A stretch of DNA of 64,000 nucleotides from JBDWFY01 sp965275915 (GTDB lineage: Bacteria > Pseudomonadota > Alphaproteobacteria > Rhizobiales > Stappiaceae): positions 1,364,001 to 1,428,000 of the forward strand of contig CBDHYI010000007.1 of NCBI GenBank assembly GCA_965275915.1, read 5' to 3'. Positions 43,001-52,269 of the stretch are shown piece after piece; the stretch's first letter is position 1, and every line of letters starts with the position of its first letter. Below the pieces are notes generated by a model. That model was not told the origin of the DNA. It did not search any database and saw nothing but the letters and a program-made list of their open reading frames with translations. Both the position numbers and the translations under genes were made by a program.

Positions 43001-45966
43001 CGGCGGGTTAACCTCGGCTGCACCCCGAAGCCTTTGGTCAGCGACCTTTGCGCCTCCGAGCCGGGCCGTGTGATGGCATCACCGACCATCTTTTCCAGTA
43101 TCAGCGTGACGCGCCGCCCGCCTTGAGCGTCGGATTCTTCCTCCTCCCGGATATCAACACCGGCATAATTGTGAATATGGATATCGGTACCGCCGAACGG
43201 CCGGCCGTTGTCGTTGCCGCTAAAGAAGCCGCGCATTGGTAGTGGCGCCCCGCCTGAGGTGACAAAACCGCCCGACTGATAGCCGCGCGCCGCGCCCCGC
43301 CGTATCGCTTCGAGCGCCGGCACTCCGATTGCCCGGGTCGATTTGGCATCGAAGACAAACTCGTTTGCATGAACCACACCGGCCGGATCGGCGTCGGCGC
43401 CGTGCCCTGTGAAGCCGCCGCGCATGTAAAGCCCGGCCGTGTAGTCGGACAGACCGCCACCGCCGCCGCCGAAGAAACCGCTGAACAGATTTGAAAAGAA
43501 GCTTCCGCCGCCACCGCCGCCGCCGGCGGGGATACCGTCAACGAAGGTCCGGAGGCCGTTTGTCAGGCTGGTTACCAGTCCACGCGATTGCCCGGCAAAC
43601 TCGGTCGCGGTTTCGCTGAGAGAGTTTGAACCCACCGCCAACGATGAAACCGCATCGTTCAGACCTCCGCCGAAGAGTGAAAGGGAACCGGTCGAATCCG
43701 TGACCTGACCGCCAAAGGTGCGCATGGCATCCTCCGCGAACTTCAGCCGACCGGTGAAATTGTGCATCGCTTCAGGATTGGCAAAGGAGAACCCGGCCGG
43801 ACGTTCGAACCCACCGAAGGCAGAGGTGGCTTCCCGAACATTTGTGCTGGCAAGGAGATTGCGGAATGCCCTGCCTTCCGTGGACATCAACTCTTTCCAG
43901 GCGAATTGAAGCTGCCCGCCGATGTTGCCCAGGTTCTGGCGGCCGCCCAGGAAATCGAACAGCCGGTGCCGGCGATCGTTCCACTGAAACAGACCGAAGG
44001 CGTTGCCATCATCGCCGACCGCCATCGGATCGAACTGGCTTTCCGCCTGGACGTTGCCCAGGATTCCCGCGACCTGATGGTCCCGCAGCCCCTTGCCCTT
44101 GAAGAAATTCCAGATCTGGCCGGCAACGGAGTTGCCCCCGGCCGGGCTGACCGATCCGGTGAACGGCAATCCACCGCCAAGCCCGCCATTGACCAGGACG
44201 GTCGCTGCCTGGACTTGCATGGAGCCGGTTTGCATGTTTGCCGGACCGCCGCCGAGCAGGCTGGAGAAGAAACCGCCAATGCCGCCCGCATCGCTGATGG
44301 TCGGCAGATCGGTCCGGAAAAGTGCATTCTTGAGCGGATTGCCGACGCCCAGGTTTAAAAGGCTCTTTGAAAGGTCCGTACCGATCTTTTCAAGCGCATC
44401 CTCAAAGTCGCCGCCCGTAACGGCATCAAGGATACTGTCGATCGCCCCGGTGCCGACGTCCTGGACTTCCGTCCATGCCTTTTTCTGCCGCTCCAGTTCG
44501 GTGGTCACCTCTGCGATCGCCAGGGCGTTGGTCCGCATCGCCTCGGCTTCTTCGCTTCGGGTGCTGATGCCACGGCGGCGAATGTCCTGTTCAATGCGCA
44601 AAAGGGCAATCGCACGGTTGCGCTCTGCGTTGGTTCGACCGATTAGGAGGGTCTCCAGGCGCAAGCGTTCAAGCTGGTCTCGTTGCCCCTGCAAAAAGTC
44701 CGGTGCAAAACTGAATTGCTCACCAAGGCGCGCGATGTCGTTTGGACGTTCGCGTGGTATCGGAACACCTCGGGACGCCTCCTGCCTCTCGATGCGTTCA
44801 AGCGCCCGTTGATAGCCTTCCTCGATCAAGAGGATCTGACCGAACGTTTCGGCGATCTCCAGCTTTTCGCGGCGGATTTTGTCGGCCTGTTCGCGAGCGG
44901 AAATGTCGATTTTGGCGATCTTTTCCAGATCGCGAAAGGCTTCGAGGAATTGGTTTGCACCGGTCGCCAGGCGTTGGGCGTTACGCGCGGTGACACCTGC
45001 AATATCATCAATGCTGGATTTCAGTCTCTCCAGCTTCAGCACAGCCTCTTCGACACCTTCAGAGGTATCTAGCAAGCTATTCAGAAATTCTCTTTGCTGT
45101 TTGGTCGCATCATTTGAGATAACCAACTCACCGAGCTTATCTCTTAGTGCTTGGATGTCTGCGGTACCATTCTGGAGAGATGTTCGAAACGAGTTTAACG
45201 AACTCTCAATCTCTCCAAACAACGGCGTGGCGGTGCCTAACGCTTGCAAGTTATCAAATGGTATTCCGTCAAGGAATTTGTCGAACTCACGGCTCACAAT
45301 CTCTGCTTGATCGTCGACCGAACGGAGCCGTCCAGCCTCAAGAACCGCTCGGCTCACCCGCCCATATCGGCGTGCGCCCGCCCCAGCTTCGGCATAGGCG
45401 TCTTTGATCTTGCGAATGAGCTTGTCGTGCCGTTCGATAACCTCGCTGGTGTCCTCGACATCATCCTGCATCGACGAGAATACTTCGGACGCCGCGAAAC
45501 CTACGGCCGTTATGCCACCAAGCAGAAGCGTTGTGGGATTGATCATCGACACCAGGCCGGACGCTAGCGCCGGCAGGATCTGACCGAGACCGCGTGGACC
45601 CATGATCTGCGAAACCTGCGCACCCTGCTGAGCCATGACCGTAAACGGCGATTGTCCGGATGCCAGGCCAACGGCGATGTCGTTCAACTGAAACGACAGG
45701 TTGGTGACTTCGTGCGTGGCTAGCTGCGTGGACTTGGCGGCTCTCGTTCCGGCTGCCTGGGCGGCTGCCGCCTGGGCTCTGGCCGCGCGGGCTGCGGCCT
45801 TCTGGGCGGCTTCGGTTTTCTTAATCGAGTTGGCAAGCTGATCGTTGTCGCGGGACGCTTTCGTCGCGGCCGTTCCGATCGCATCAATGTCCCGTTTGAC
45901 TTCGGCCGCGCCCGGTTTGACGCCCTTAGCGTCCAGCGTGGCGCGCATTTCCACTTTGAGGGTCAC
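42997..45966 (-). CDS. Tail tape-measure protein with internal lysozyme domain
   Basis: GTG 45966 overlaps the chaperone stop (GTGA); 989 residues. An N-terminal coiled coil (Ala/Lys-rich, AAQKAAARAARAQAAAAQAA) leads to the conserved LTSLSFQLNDIAVGLASGQSPF-like segment and a hydrophobic region. Near residues 615-735 a phage tail lysozyme domain is visible (DHQVAGILGNVQAESQFDP, GLFQWNDRR). The C-terminus has Gly-rich tracts and an AGVDIREEEESD tail. It sets tail length and opens the cell wall during injection. Confidence 0.85.
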   Translation of the reverse strand: MTLKVEMRATLDAKGVKPGAAEVKRDIDAIGTAATKASRDNDQLANSIKKTEAAQKAAARAARAQAAAAQAAGTRAAKSTQLATHEVTNLSFQLNDIAVGLASGQSPFTVMAQQGAQVSQIMGPRGLGQILPALASGLVSMINPTTLLLGGITAVGFAASEVFSSMQDDVEDTSEVIERHDKLIRKIKDAYAEAGAGARRYGRVSRAVLEAGRLRSVDDQAEIVSREFDKFLDGIPFDNLQALGTATPLFGEIESSLNSFRTSLQNGTADIQALRDKLGELVISNDATKQQREFLNSLLDTSEGVEEAVLKLERLKSSIDDIAGVTARNAQRLATGANQFLEAFRDLEKIAKIDISAREQADKIRREKLEIAETFGQILLIEEGYQRALERIERQEASRGVPIPRERPNDIARLGEQFSFAPDFLQGQRDQLERLRLETLLIGRTNAERNRAIALLRIEQDIRRRGISTRSEEAEAMRTNALAIAEVTTELERQKKAWTEVQDVGTGAIDSILDAVTGGDFEDALEKIGTDLSKSLLNLGVGNPLKNALFRTDLPTISDAGGIGGFFSSLLGGGPANMQTGSMQVQAATVLVNGGLGGGLPFTGSVSPAGGNSVAGQIWNFFKGKGLRDHQVAGILGNVQAESQFDPMAVGDDGNAFGLFQWNDRRHRLFDFLGGRQNLGNIGGQLQFAWKELMSTEGRAFRNLLASTNVREATSAFGGFERPAGFSFANPEAMHNFTGRLKFAEDAMRTFGGQVTDSTGSLSLFGGGLNDAVSSLAVGSNSLSETATEFAGQSRGLVTSLTNGLRTFVDGIPAGGGGGGGSFFSNLFSGFFGGGGGGLSDYTAGLYMRGGFTGHGADADPAGVVHANEFVFDAKSTRAIGVPALEAIRRGAARGYQSGGFVTSGGAPLPMRGFFSGNDNGRPFGGTDIHIHNYAGVDIREEEESDAQGGRRVTLILEKMVGDAITRPGSEAQRSLTKGFGVQPRLTRR

Positions 45967-46720
45967 GCGTCACCTCTTGAATTGAGGATCGTCAGCGCTT
46001 CACCTTCCATGATCCGGAGATCCGAAAGCAGGGTCTGAAAGGCACGCCGTGACCTTTTCCGCAAAGCAGCTTCGGCCGCCGCATAGTCCAGGCCAAGCCA
46101 GACAAGGCCGACTGGCGTGCCGACCACGCGCCACTGCGTTTCGATCTTGAGAAACGAGACCACCGATTTCCAATTGACCTGCCACACGGCAAAGTCCTCT
46201 TCCTCGTGCTGCCAGAGCTCGGCGATTGATGCCGGATCGACGCCCAAAAGCTCGAAATCCGCGATCTCAGTCTCGTCGATGGTCGACGGCTGGGCGGGGT
46301 CGGTAAGGCCAACGCGCGAATATGCCCAGGCTCGCGCGGCCTCGATCAGTTTTTTTCGCGGGCCTCTTCGCCGCGCATGGCCTCGGCATAGCCCTTGTAA
46401 ATTCCCGTCCGGAACCAGGCGTGTTGAAGCATCGCCACAAGGTTCTCTTCATTGAAGGGAAGGACGTTGTCGTTCTGGTCCTCGACGTCGCGCCAGCCGA
46501 TCATGAACTCCTTTATGTGATCGAATTCATGGGCTTCTTTTTCTTCCTGTGTTTTCAGCGCCCGGTAATCGGCGTCGATTTGTTTTGCCCGATCGTGCGG
46601 CAAGGCGAGAAACTGCGCTTCGAACGAATGCTCGACAATTGCGCCGGCGTTTTCAGGATCGGGCAGCCTCACTTTGACGGGCCACCAGAACCGATAATCT
46701 TGCGTAGGCGAGAATTTCAT
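45963..46720 (-). CDS. Tail assembly chaperone GT-type frameshift product
   Basis: A -1 shift at A AAA AAC joins the 124-residue G-type ORF to a downstream frame that lacks its own good start and continues KKLIEAARAWAYSRVGLTD to ILNSRGDA, giving about 251 residues. This matches the G/GT chaperone pair of long-tailed phages that coats the tape measure. The downstream frame stays open right back to the slippery site and ends overlapping the tape-measure start. Frameshifting is inferred from sequence, not shown. Confidence 0.75.
46346..46720 (-). CDS. Tail assembly chaperone G-type protein
   Basis: ATG 46720 to TGA 46346, 124 residues (MKFSPTQDYRFWWPVKVRLP). Placed between tail tube and tape measure, the invariable place for G. 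The last codons are GAA AAA AAC TGA, so termination competes with a -1 shift. Acidic and helical, as usual for the family. Confidence 0.78.
   Translation of the reverse strand: MKFSPTQDYRFWWPVKVRLPDPENAGAIVEHSFEAQFLALPHDRAKQIDADYRALKTQEEKEAHEFDHIKEFMIGWRDVEDQNDNVLPFNEENLVAMLQHAWFRTGIYKGYAEAMRGEEAREKN
46349..46355 (-). promoter_or_regulatory. Programmed -1 frameshift site A AAA AAC
   Basis: On the minus strand the zero frame reads GAA AAA AAC TGA, giving the canonical X XXY YYZ heptamer A AAA AAC directly before the stop. The -1 frame continues 128 codons to 45963. Confidence 0.78.
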
Positions 46721-46747
46721 TATCGTGGGCTCCGGTCCTTCAGCAGA

Positions 46748-47671
46748 CTATTTGATGGTGATGGTGATCTCATCGTCGCCGCTGCTCGGCTTCAGCATCA
46801 GGGGCAGCGTGTAGTTGGTGATGCCCTGCGTTTGCCCCTGCGTCGGCCGCCCGATCTGGACGGCGGGCGCGTCGATCTGGACGATGTTGCCGGCCGCCGT
46901 CCCGTGGATGACCTGCAACGTGCCCTCCGTTGCGTTCTGCGCAATCGAGAACCAGTTTTTGGTTGCAAGCGGTGTCGCGGGGATGACTGCGGTGCCGGTC
47001 GACTGTCTGTCTGTGATTTCGATACTCTCAGCACCGATCAAAAGACGCTGTTCGACCGAGAGGCCCAAATCGATCGCAATGCTTTCTGCCGCTGCCGTAT
47101 AGCCATGCAGCGAAAACGTCGTGTTGGCTTTGGAGACGACAATCGGCTTCTTGAACCCGGTCAATACCGGTGCCGGCAAAGACTGATCGGAAATCGTCCC
47201 GAGCAGTCCCATCATCGTGAACCGGAAACGCGGAATGCGCTGCGGGGTGAAATCCATTGTCACGGTGCCACGCGTTCCAAGGGAGACGTGACGGACACCG
47301 TCCTGGTTAAAGTAGATAGAGGAAGCCTCCTCGCCATCAGAGACCGGATCGTATTCAACCGATGTATTTGCAGTGATGGTTTCGGCCAGCCCGCAGGATC
47401 GAAGCAGAACGCCGTAACCAGGTGCGGTACCGGCTGCGCCGGCCCCGGCGATCTCGACCGAGAATTCGAGCTGAATGTAGTTGCCCGTGAGTTCGACGCC
47501 CTGGTTGCCCAGATACGGTAGCATCAGTTCGCGCGCCTCTTCGCCACCGGCAAGCGGCGTCAGGGTTACGTCATTGAGCCGGATCGCGTTGGCGGCGGCG
47601 GCCGGAACGCTGTCGGTACCGTAAGTGCTCTCGATCTTAGCCAGGCAGGCCAGTCTCCGTTGTTTGCGCAT
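46748..47671 (-). CDS. Major tail (tube) protein
   Basis: ATG 47671, 307 residues. Pattern of siphovirus-type tube proteins of Mu-head phages: KIESTYGTDSVPAAAANAIR at the start, GEEARELMLPYLGNQGVEL, then an immunoglobulin-like end (TNYTLPLMLKPSSGDDEITI). Abundant beta structure. It polymerises into the noncontractile tube; no sheath gene is present in the window, which argues for a siphovirus-like tail rather than Mu's contractile one. Confidence 0.78.
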   Translation of the reverse strand: MRKQRRLACLAKIESTYGTDSVPAAAANAIRLNDVTLTPLAGGEEARELMLPYLGNQGVELTGNYIQLEFSVEIAGAGAAGTAPGYGVLLRSCGLAETITANTSVEYDPVSDGEEASSIYFNQDGVRHVSLGTRGTVTMDFTPQRIPRFRFTMMGLLGTISDQSLPAPVLTGFKKPIVVSKANTTFSLHGYTAAAESIAIDLGLSVEQRLLIGAESIEITDRQSTGTAVIPATPLATKNWFSIAQNATEGTLQVIHGTAAGNIVQIDAPAVQIGRPTQGQTQGITNYTLPLMLKPSSGDDEITITIK

Positions 47672-47674
47672 GGT

Positions 47675-47839
47675 CTAGTCCTTCTTGGCTGCCTTGGCCT
47701 TGGCTGGTTTTTTTTCGGGAGGTTCGGCGGGAGCCGGCGCTTCAGATTCTGTGCCTTCAACGCGTTCGATCTTGCCGGTGTCTTTATCGCGCAGGTACCG
47801 CCCGCCACGACGCGGCACATAGGGTTTCGTGTTCGTCAT
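47675..47839 (-). CDS. Small basic/Pro-Lys-rich protein, 54 aa
   Basis: ATG 47839 overlaps the gp37-like stop (ATGA) and TAG ends at 47675, three bases before the tail-tube start. The product starts MTNTKPYVPRRGGRYLRDKD and ends PAKAKAAKKD. It fits the coupled late operon, and similar short ORFs lie before tail-tube genes in related phages. Probably a small tail or head-tail accessory. Confidence 0.6.
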   Translation of the reverse strand: MTNTKPYVPRRGGRYLRDKDTGKIERVEGTESEAPAPAEPPEKKPAKAKAAKKD

Positions 47840-48264
47840 GATTGGCTCTCCAGGTAAGTCACAACGGCAAAGGTATCCTCGAACCAGACCGTGCCTGCAC
47901 GCGCCTTCAGGAGCTTGCCGCCCACATGCGTCATGGGTTCTTCGGCTGAAGGAGGCTCAAAACCGAGCAACTGCCGCCGCTCCCAGGCTTTCAGGGTTTC
48001 AATGTCGCTTGCAGCATCGCCCATCGCGACGTCGCCCAGGTTCTCAGTGACAAGCACAATCGCGATGTCACTTTCACTGCGCTGAAGCACTTCATCGCCC
48101 AGGCGCTCGTTCTCGGCCGAGGCTTCTTCGACGGTGATGACATAGGCAGTCGGTCTCGCCAGTGGGCTGTCCTCGATCGAGGCGAGGTCGGCGGCGCCGG
48201 AAACAGCACCGAACGGCGTACCGGCCGCTGCCAGGCGTGCGATAATTTCGGAAACGACGCTCAC
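47836..48264 (-). CDS. Tail terminator-like protein (Mu gp37/DUF1834-like)
   Basis: GTG 48264 overlaps the upstream stop (GTGA); 142 residues (MSVVSEIIARLAAAGTPFGA, SPLARPTAYVITVEEASAEN, ERRQLLGFEPPSAEEPMTHV). It lies between the G-like morphogenesis protein and the tube, the Mu gp37 position. Probably caps the tail at the head joint. Confidence 0.7.
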   Translation of the reverse strand: MSVVSEIIARLAAAGTPFGAVSGAADLASIEDSPLARPTAYVITVEEASAENERLGDEVLQRSESDIAIVLVTENLGDVAMGDAASDIETLKAWERRQLLGFEPPSAEEPMTHVGGKLLKARAGTVWFEDTFAVVTYLESQS

Positions 48265-48839
48265 TTGGCCGCCTCCTCAAGCTGCGCCCGGTAGAAGTCT
48301 TCGGCGATTTCAAGGATCGTCTCGCGGTCTTCCTTGGAAAAGCCCAGGTAAGGCCGCGCCGTTATCGTGATCTGATGCGCCCCGATCGTGACATCGACAT
48401 CGCGGGCGCGCTTGTGCTTGCGGCTGGCAAACCGTGTCCGGCCTTTCACCTTGCGCAGACGGATACGGCTTTCCCGTTCCGGCATGTCGATGGTCGCACC
48501 TTCCTGGTGTGTTGCGGCGTAGACAAGATTGGTGCCGACTGCCGCGTGGGCGGCGGAAGAGTCGCCGGTGATCGATGAATAGAGCCGGCCGGACACCCGC
48601 AGCTTGTTTTCAAAGCCGCGGCGGCGACGGCGGCCGATCCGCTTTGAGGCAGTCCGCGGACTGAGCGGAGCCCAGGCTTTGCCGTCCGGCCCCGTTTCGG
48701 TTTCAAAGCGGCGCTGGACTGAAAACACCATCGCCGCTTCGATATCCTGCATCAGCTCGGCCGTGTCACCTCCGGCATCGGATATCAGCCTAAGGAAAGC
48801 GTCGATCTCCGCATCTTCAAAGGTGATTTGAACGGCCAT
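48261..48839 (-). CDS. Virion morphogenesis protein (Mu G-like tail completion)
   Basis: ATG 48839, 192 residues. Recognisable by SVQRRFETETGPDGKAWAPLSPRTASKRIG, here seen as RRFETETGPDGKAWAPLSP, followed by basic RRRRRGFENKL and VSGRLYSSI. The family builds the head-tail joint. Start overlaps the stop of the DUF1320-like gene by one base. Confidence 0.8.
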   Translation of the reverse strand: MAVQITFEDAEIDAFLRLISDAGGDTAELMQDIEAAMVFSVQRRFETETGPDGKAWAPLSPRTASKRIGRRRRRGFENKLRVSGRLYSSITGDSSAAHAAVGTNLVYAATHQEGATIDMPERESRIRLRKVKGRTRFASRKHKRARDVDVTIGAHQITITARPYLGFSKEDRETILEIAEDFYRAQLEEAAK

Positions 48840-49270
48840 CAGTAACCACCCATCGAATCGCGGCTGAACACGCGGCCGGAGCCGCTGGTGCGGACACCAC
48901 CGGCGCCGTCCTGGTCCGAGTGAACGCCGGCGACTTCAAGCTGGACGTGGCCGAGGGAAACGTCTTTCAGCCAGGCAAGGGCCTTGTTGTGATTGATCGC
49001 GACTGGACTGTCTTTTTGTGCCAGGCTGTCGTGAAGGTAGTAGCGCGCAATGTCGGCCGTGATCGGTATCAGCACCGGTGGGATAGAGGACAAGGGCAGC
49101 TTGTACCGTTTTGCCAGGTAACCGTCGATGAAAGCCTCTGCATCAGAAATCGCGGCCGCGACAACCGTGCCGTCGATCGTCGTCGCCGGCTTGTTTGTCT
49201 TGTCCGTCCTCTGGATCAGTTCGTTTGCACCGAACCGATCGATCAGATGTTGCTGAGTTGCGTAGGCCAA
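48839..49270 (-). CDS. Head-tail connector (Mu gp36/DUF1320-like)
   Basis: TTG 49270 is chosen because AGGAG lies nine bases upstream and no ATG fits. 143 residues, starting YATQQHLIDRFGANELIQRTD and with AAAISDAEAFIDGYLAKRYKL and ITADIARYYLHDSLAQKDSP, the DUF1320 hallmark. Joins portal to tail. The start choice is fairly sure. Confidence 0.8.
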   Translation of the reverse strand: MAYATQQHLIDRFGANELIQRTDKTNKPATTIDGTVVAAAISDAEAFIDGYLAKRYKLPLSSIPPVLIPITADIARYYLHDSLAQKDSPVAINHNKALAWLKDVSLGHVQLEVAGVHSDQDGAGGVRTSGSGRVFSRDSMGGY

Positions 49271-49354
49271 TGCACGCGGCTCCTGAATTTCCGGGGCGGC
49301 CGGACGGACCTGCCGTCATTGCGTTCGCGGGGATAACGACCGCCCCGGCCGGGG

Positions 49355-49627
49355 TCATTCTTCGGGTTTGGGCTCCGGCGTCGGCCGAATGATCAGGACC
49401 AGATCATCCATGAGGATTTTCATCTTTTCTGCGCCGATCTCTTGGGGATCGACCGTCACCGGCTGCGGACCGAACTTCATGCCTGCGCGGCGGTAAGAAC
49501 GCGGAGCAGTGATGTCCAACGTCTCGCCCTTCGGCTTTGCGGACGCCTCTTGCTCTTGTGCAAGTTTCTTAGCCTTTTCCGCTTCGGACAGTTGAGCGGG
49601 CGGTTTCTGGGTTTTGGCGGTTGCCAT
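49355..49627 (-). CDS. Phage head-region protein (gp35 position), 90 aa
   Basis: ATG 49627 has GAAGGAGAG upstream; an in-frame extension is open further but has no such site. The 90-residue protein is charged (AQLSEAEKAKKLAQEQEASA) and contains ITAPRSYRRAGMKFGPQPVT then LMDDLVLIIRPTPEPKPEE. It sits between head subunit T and gp36, the Mu gp35 position. Confidence 0.65.
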   Translation of the reverse strand: MATAKTQKPPAQLSEAEKAKKLAQEQEASAKPKGETLDITAPRSYRRAGMKFGPQPVTVDPQEIGAEKMKILMDDLVLIIRPTPEPKPEE

Positions 49628-49752
49628 ATCGTCTCTCCTTCGGGCTTCGCGAAAATCCGGGATCTCTCCCGACCTTTCGGAAAGTCCGCCGACGCTCCGG
49701 GAGGATTGGGAGCGCCGGGGAGATTGTGCACTGGCGTCGTCTGGGCGGGTGG

Positions 49753-50649
49753 TTAAGCGAGCCAGGGCACATTCAGGACTTTGGCAGTGTTTGCCCACTT
49801 GTTGGTTTCACCGCCGTTGACCAGAACAGATTTCACGATTTCGTTTGCCGCGCCTTCGAGGCTTGGCGGAACGACCAAGAGGTTCGGCATGACGCCGAGA
49901 GGTCTTCCGAAATCGCCTTTGAAGCTCTGCATCGCGACGCGGGCGGCTTCGTAATTGGCTGCATTCAAAGTTTGCTTGGAACCATAGGCCATCTGCCAGA
50001 AACCAAATCCGACATCGCAACGGCCATCGCTGCCATAGACGATTTCGTTCCTGTCAAAGACATTGTCGTCTTCGTCCCGGTCTTTAATGACCAGTTTGTC
50101 GAACTTCTTGCGTGACTGGAAAATGACCGGTTTTAGGGGTCGGACGGTATAGAGCAAGAACCACGATTCCCCAGCGCCACCGCCATAATTGGAGACGGAC
50201 GTTTCATTGCCGTTTTCATCGAGAACAGGGTGATCGGTATCAAAGAAAAACTGGCCATCATAGCATGGTGTTGAAAAGCCATTCTTCAGCCCTGCAAACA
50301 CCAACTCGTCAGGAAATACCGCTGCACCGTAGCCGAGATCGTTAAACAACGGCCCATAGATCCCGATATTGTCGTCATCGATGTTGTTCTTGTTGACACC
50401 GAGCGTGCGTTCATAGTGCTTGTTCCTCATCGTGTAGCCGTGGTTGGCCAACGAATGGAGATGCCGATCGCCGATCCACTCGCGAAATCCCGGCAGGTCC
50501 TTGAGCCATCCGTATTCGTTGGACGCCGTGGTGGAAGGCACCGTCGTCGCGACCTGCTCGTACATCGGCTCAACACCTTTGAACCCGCTTTGAAAAGCTG
50601 CGTTAAAGCCGGTGTTAAGGCTTCGGAGATTTGCGCTATTGATATCCAT
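49753..50649 (-). CDS. Major head protein (Mu T-like)
   Basis: ATG 50649, 298 residues. Mu gpT pattern: INSANLRSLNTGFNAAFQSGF, EYGWLKDLPGFREWIGDRHL, YTMRNKHYERTLGVNKNNID, and YGSDGRCDVGFGFWQMAYGS near the C-terminal third. Forms the capsid shell. A ribosome site is visible before the start; preceded by the capsid accessory gene, as in Mu-like heads. Confidence 0.88.
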   Translation of the reverse strand: MDINSANLRSLNTGFNAAFQSGFKGVEPMYEQVATTVPSTTASNEYGWLKDLPGFREWIGDRHLHSLANHGYTMRNKHYERTLGVNKNNIDDDNIGIYGPLFNDLGYGAAVFPDELVFAGLKNGFSTPCYDGQFFFDTDHPVLDENGNETSVSNYGGGAGESWFLLYTVRPLKPVIFQSRKKFDKLVIKDRDEDDNVFDRNEIVYGSDGRCDVGFGFWQMAYGSKQTLNAANYEAARVAMQSFKGDFGRPLGVMPNLLVVPPSLEGAANEIVKSVLVNGGETNKWANTAKVLNVPWLA

Positions 50650-50707
50650 GTCTTGTTCTCTTCAGACTTGAGTTGCGTGCGGCGGGCTATCCGGCGCTCA
50701 AATGGGG

Positions 50708-51118
50708 TCAGGAAAATTTCACCCAGACGCCCGCTTCATCGACATCGAACACGGTGCCCGCCGGGGACCGGGTGTTGGTGCCGTTGGTCAAAGCAACCGT
50801 CTGATCATCGACGCCGTAGCAGGTCGCCCCAACGTTGGACTTGTCGATCTCGTCGGCGGCGGCGGAATTTTCGTAATTGAAAATGCCCGCTCCTACGGCG
50901 ACTGTCTCGGCGCCATCCGCACCATTTGAGTTATCGACTGCCTGCTCGGCCCGGCCGACGCCCTGAAGGTTCAAGGCGGTGGACATTGGGACCACGAACC
51001 CGTTGGCGTTGACCGCAACCAGAGCGCCCAGGTAAATGGTCGCGCCCGCCGCCAGCGGAAAGGATCGGGTATCTCCCGAGCGGGATTTTGTGGCTCTGGC
51101 TTGCGTCAGCGCAGTCAT
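50708..51118 (-). CDS. Capsid accessory/decoration protein (DUF2190-like)
   Basis: ATG 51118 overlaps the protease stop (ATGA); 136 residues with TRSFPLAAGATIYLGALVAV and VNANGFVVPMSTALNLQGVG, beta-rich and repetitive in V/A/G. The position between protease and major head subunit fits the cement or decoration protein of Mu-head siphoviruses. Family assignment approximate. Confidence 0.7.
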   Translation of the reverse strand: MTALTQARATKSRSGDTRSFPLAAGATIYLGALVAVNANGFVVPMSTALNLQGVGRAEQAVDNSNGADGAETVAVGAGIFNYENSAAADEIDKSNVGATCYGVDDQTVALTNGTNTRSPAGTVFDVDEAGVWVKFS

Positions 51119-52269
51119 GTTTCAGTCTCCAGTTTGCGTGCAGCGACGAAGTCTTCCTTTTCGATGCCGAGGGCGGACATGACCACTTCGTCGGATTCTG
51201 TGAGAGCGCCGTCGCCGCCGGGCTGTTTCCGGCCGCCATGCTGCGGTTTGACCACAACGGGTGCGTTCGCCGCGAAGGCCTTGAACCCTTCCAGATCCGA
51301 TTTCGCGTAATCCTTCGCCCACTGTTCAGACGCCGGTGCGATCTTGCCTTCGCTCATGGCGGTTTCAACAGCAGCCGCTACTTTGTCCTCTTCCACGCCG
51401 TCCTTAAGCTCTTTGACCTCCTCGGACAGTGCTGTGAATTGTTCGATCGGGACGTACTTGGCCGGATCAGGTTTGCCGCCTTTCTTCAGAGCCGCACTCA
51501 ACGCTGCGATTGAAACGTCAAGGCTGGCACCTTTGGCAGCACCATTGTTCTCCGCGAGCACCGTGAACCCCTTCTGAGCCGCAAAGGCAGATCGAACCGC
51601 CTCAAGCACATCTTCATGCTTGGCGTCCTTGTCCAGGCTGGCCGCTATTGCAAAGGCAGAGCATTCCGCTTGCAGCAAATTGATCGCGGAGAGCGCTTCC
51701 GTCTCGCCGCTGCCCTCGGCCAAACCAAGGGCGGCAAGGATCTCATCCATGTCATTGTCCGTTTCTGTTTTGGTGAAATGCGCCGAAGCGGCGACTTCGG
51801 TCAGATCAAGGTCCGGATTGTTGGTCAGCCCGGCATTGACCAGAGCAAAAATTCTGCCCGTCTTTTTGTTGTGGCCGAAAACCGGAGAGATATAGCGATA
51901 TTCGCCGGCCTTGATCGCCTCGGCGGCCTTGGCAGTCCATTCGACCCGGCCCCAGATGCCATCGTCCCGGACCTCAAGCTCTTTGATCCAGCCCGCTGCC
52001 GGCGCACGGCCGCCCGTTTCCGGTACCGCACCGAAAATGCTCTGGTGATCGTAGTCGATGACGAGTTCGGTTGAACCGGACCGCTTACGCGTCGCCCGGA
52101 CAATCGCTTCCAGATCCTTGCGGCCGCCGGCAATCCAGGGACCGCGTCCGCTGCGCCCCTTGAACCGTCCGGCCGGCAACAGATGTATCCATATGCCGGG
52201 GCCGTCACCGCCAGCTTTAGCGGCGACGATTTCGGAAGGAGAAGAGATTAGGCAAAACGGGTTTGGCAT
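51115..52269 (-). CDS. Head maturation protease/scaffold (Mu I-like)
   Basis: ATG 52269 is chosen over an upstream ATG, giving 384 residues beginning MPNPFCLISSPSE. The Mu I pattern is visible: IWIHLLPAGRFKGRSGRGPW, ELVIDYDHQSI, GWIKELEVRDDGIWGRVEWT, YRYISPVFGH, and then a helical scaffold-like C-terminus. In Mu, I is the prohead protease and its C-terminal part Z the scaffold. Upstream lies a divergent moron promoter region. Confidence 0.85.
   Translation of the reverse strand: MPNPFCLISSPSEIVAAKAGGDGPGIWIHLLPAGRFKGRSGRGPWIAGGRKDLEAIVRATRKRSGSTELVIDYDHQSIFGAVPETGGRAPAAGWIKELEVRDDGIWGRVEWTAKAAEAIKAGEYRYISPVFGHNKKTGRIFALVNAGLTNNPDLDLTEVAASAHFTKTETDNDMDEILAALGLAEGSGETEALSAINLLQAECSAFAIAASLDKDAKHEDVLEAVRSAFAAQKGFTVLAENNGAAKGASLDVSIAALSAALKKGGKPDPAKYVPIEQFTALSEEVKELKDGVEEDKVAAAVETAMSEGKIAPASEQWAKDYAKSDLEGFKAFAANAPVVVKPQHGGRKQPGGDGALTESDEVVMSALGIEKEDFVAARKLETET

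Noticed and set aside
46322..47521. Rightward 399-codon frame opposite tube and chaperone genes
   Set aside because: Covers two leftward genes with clear tail-family patterns and the frameshift site; composition atypical.
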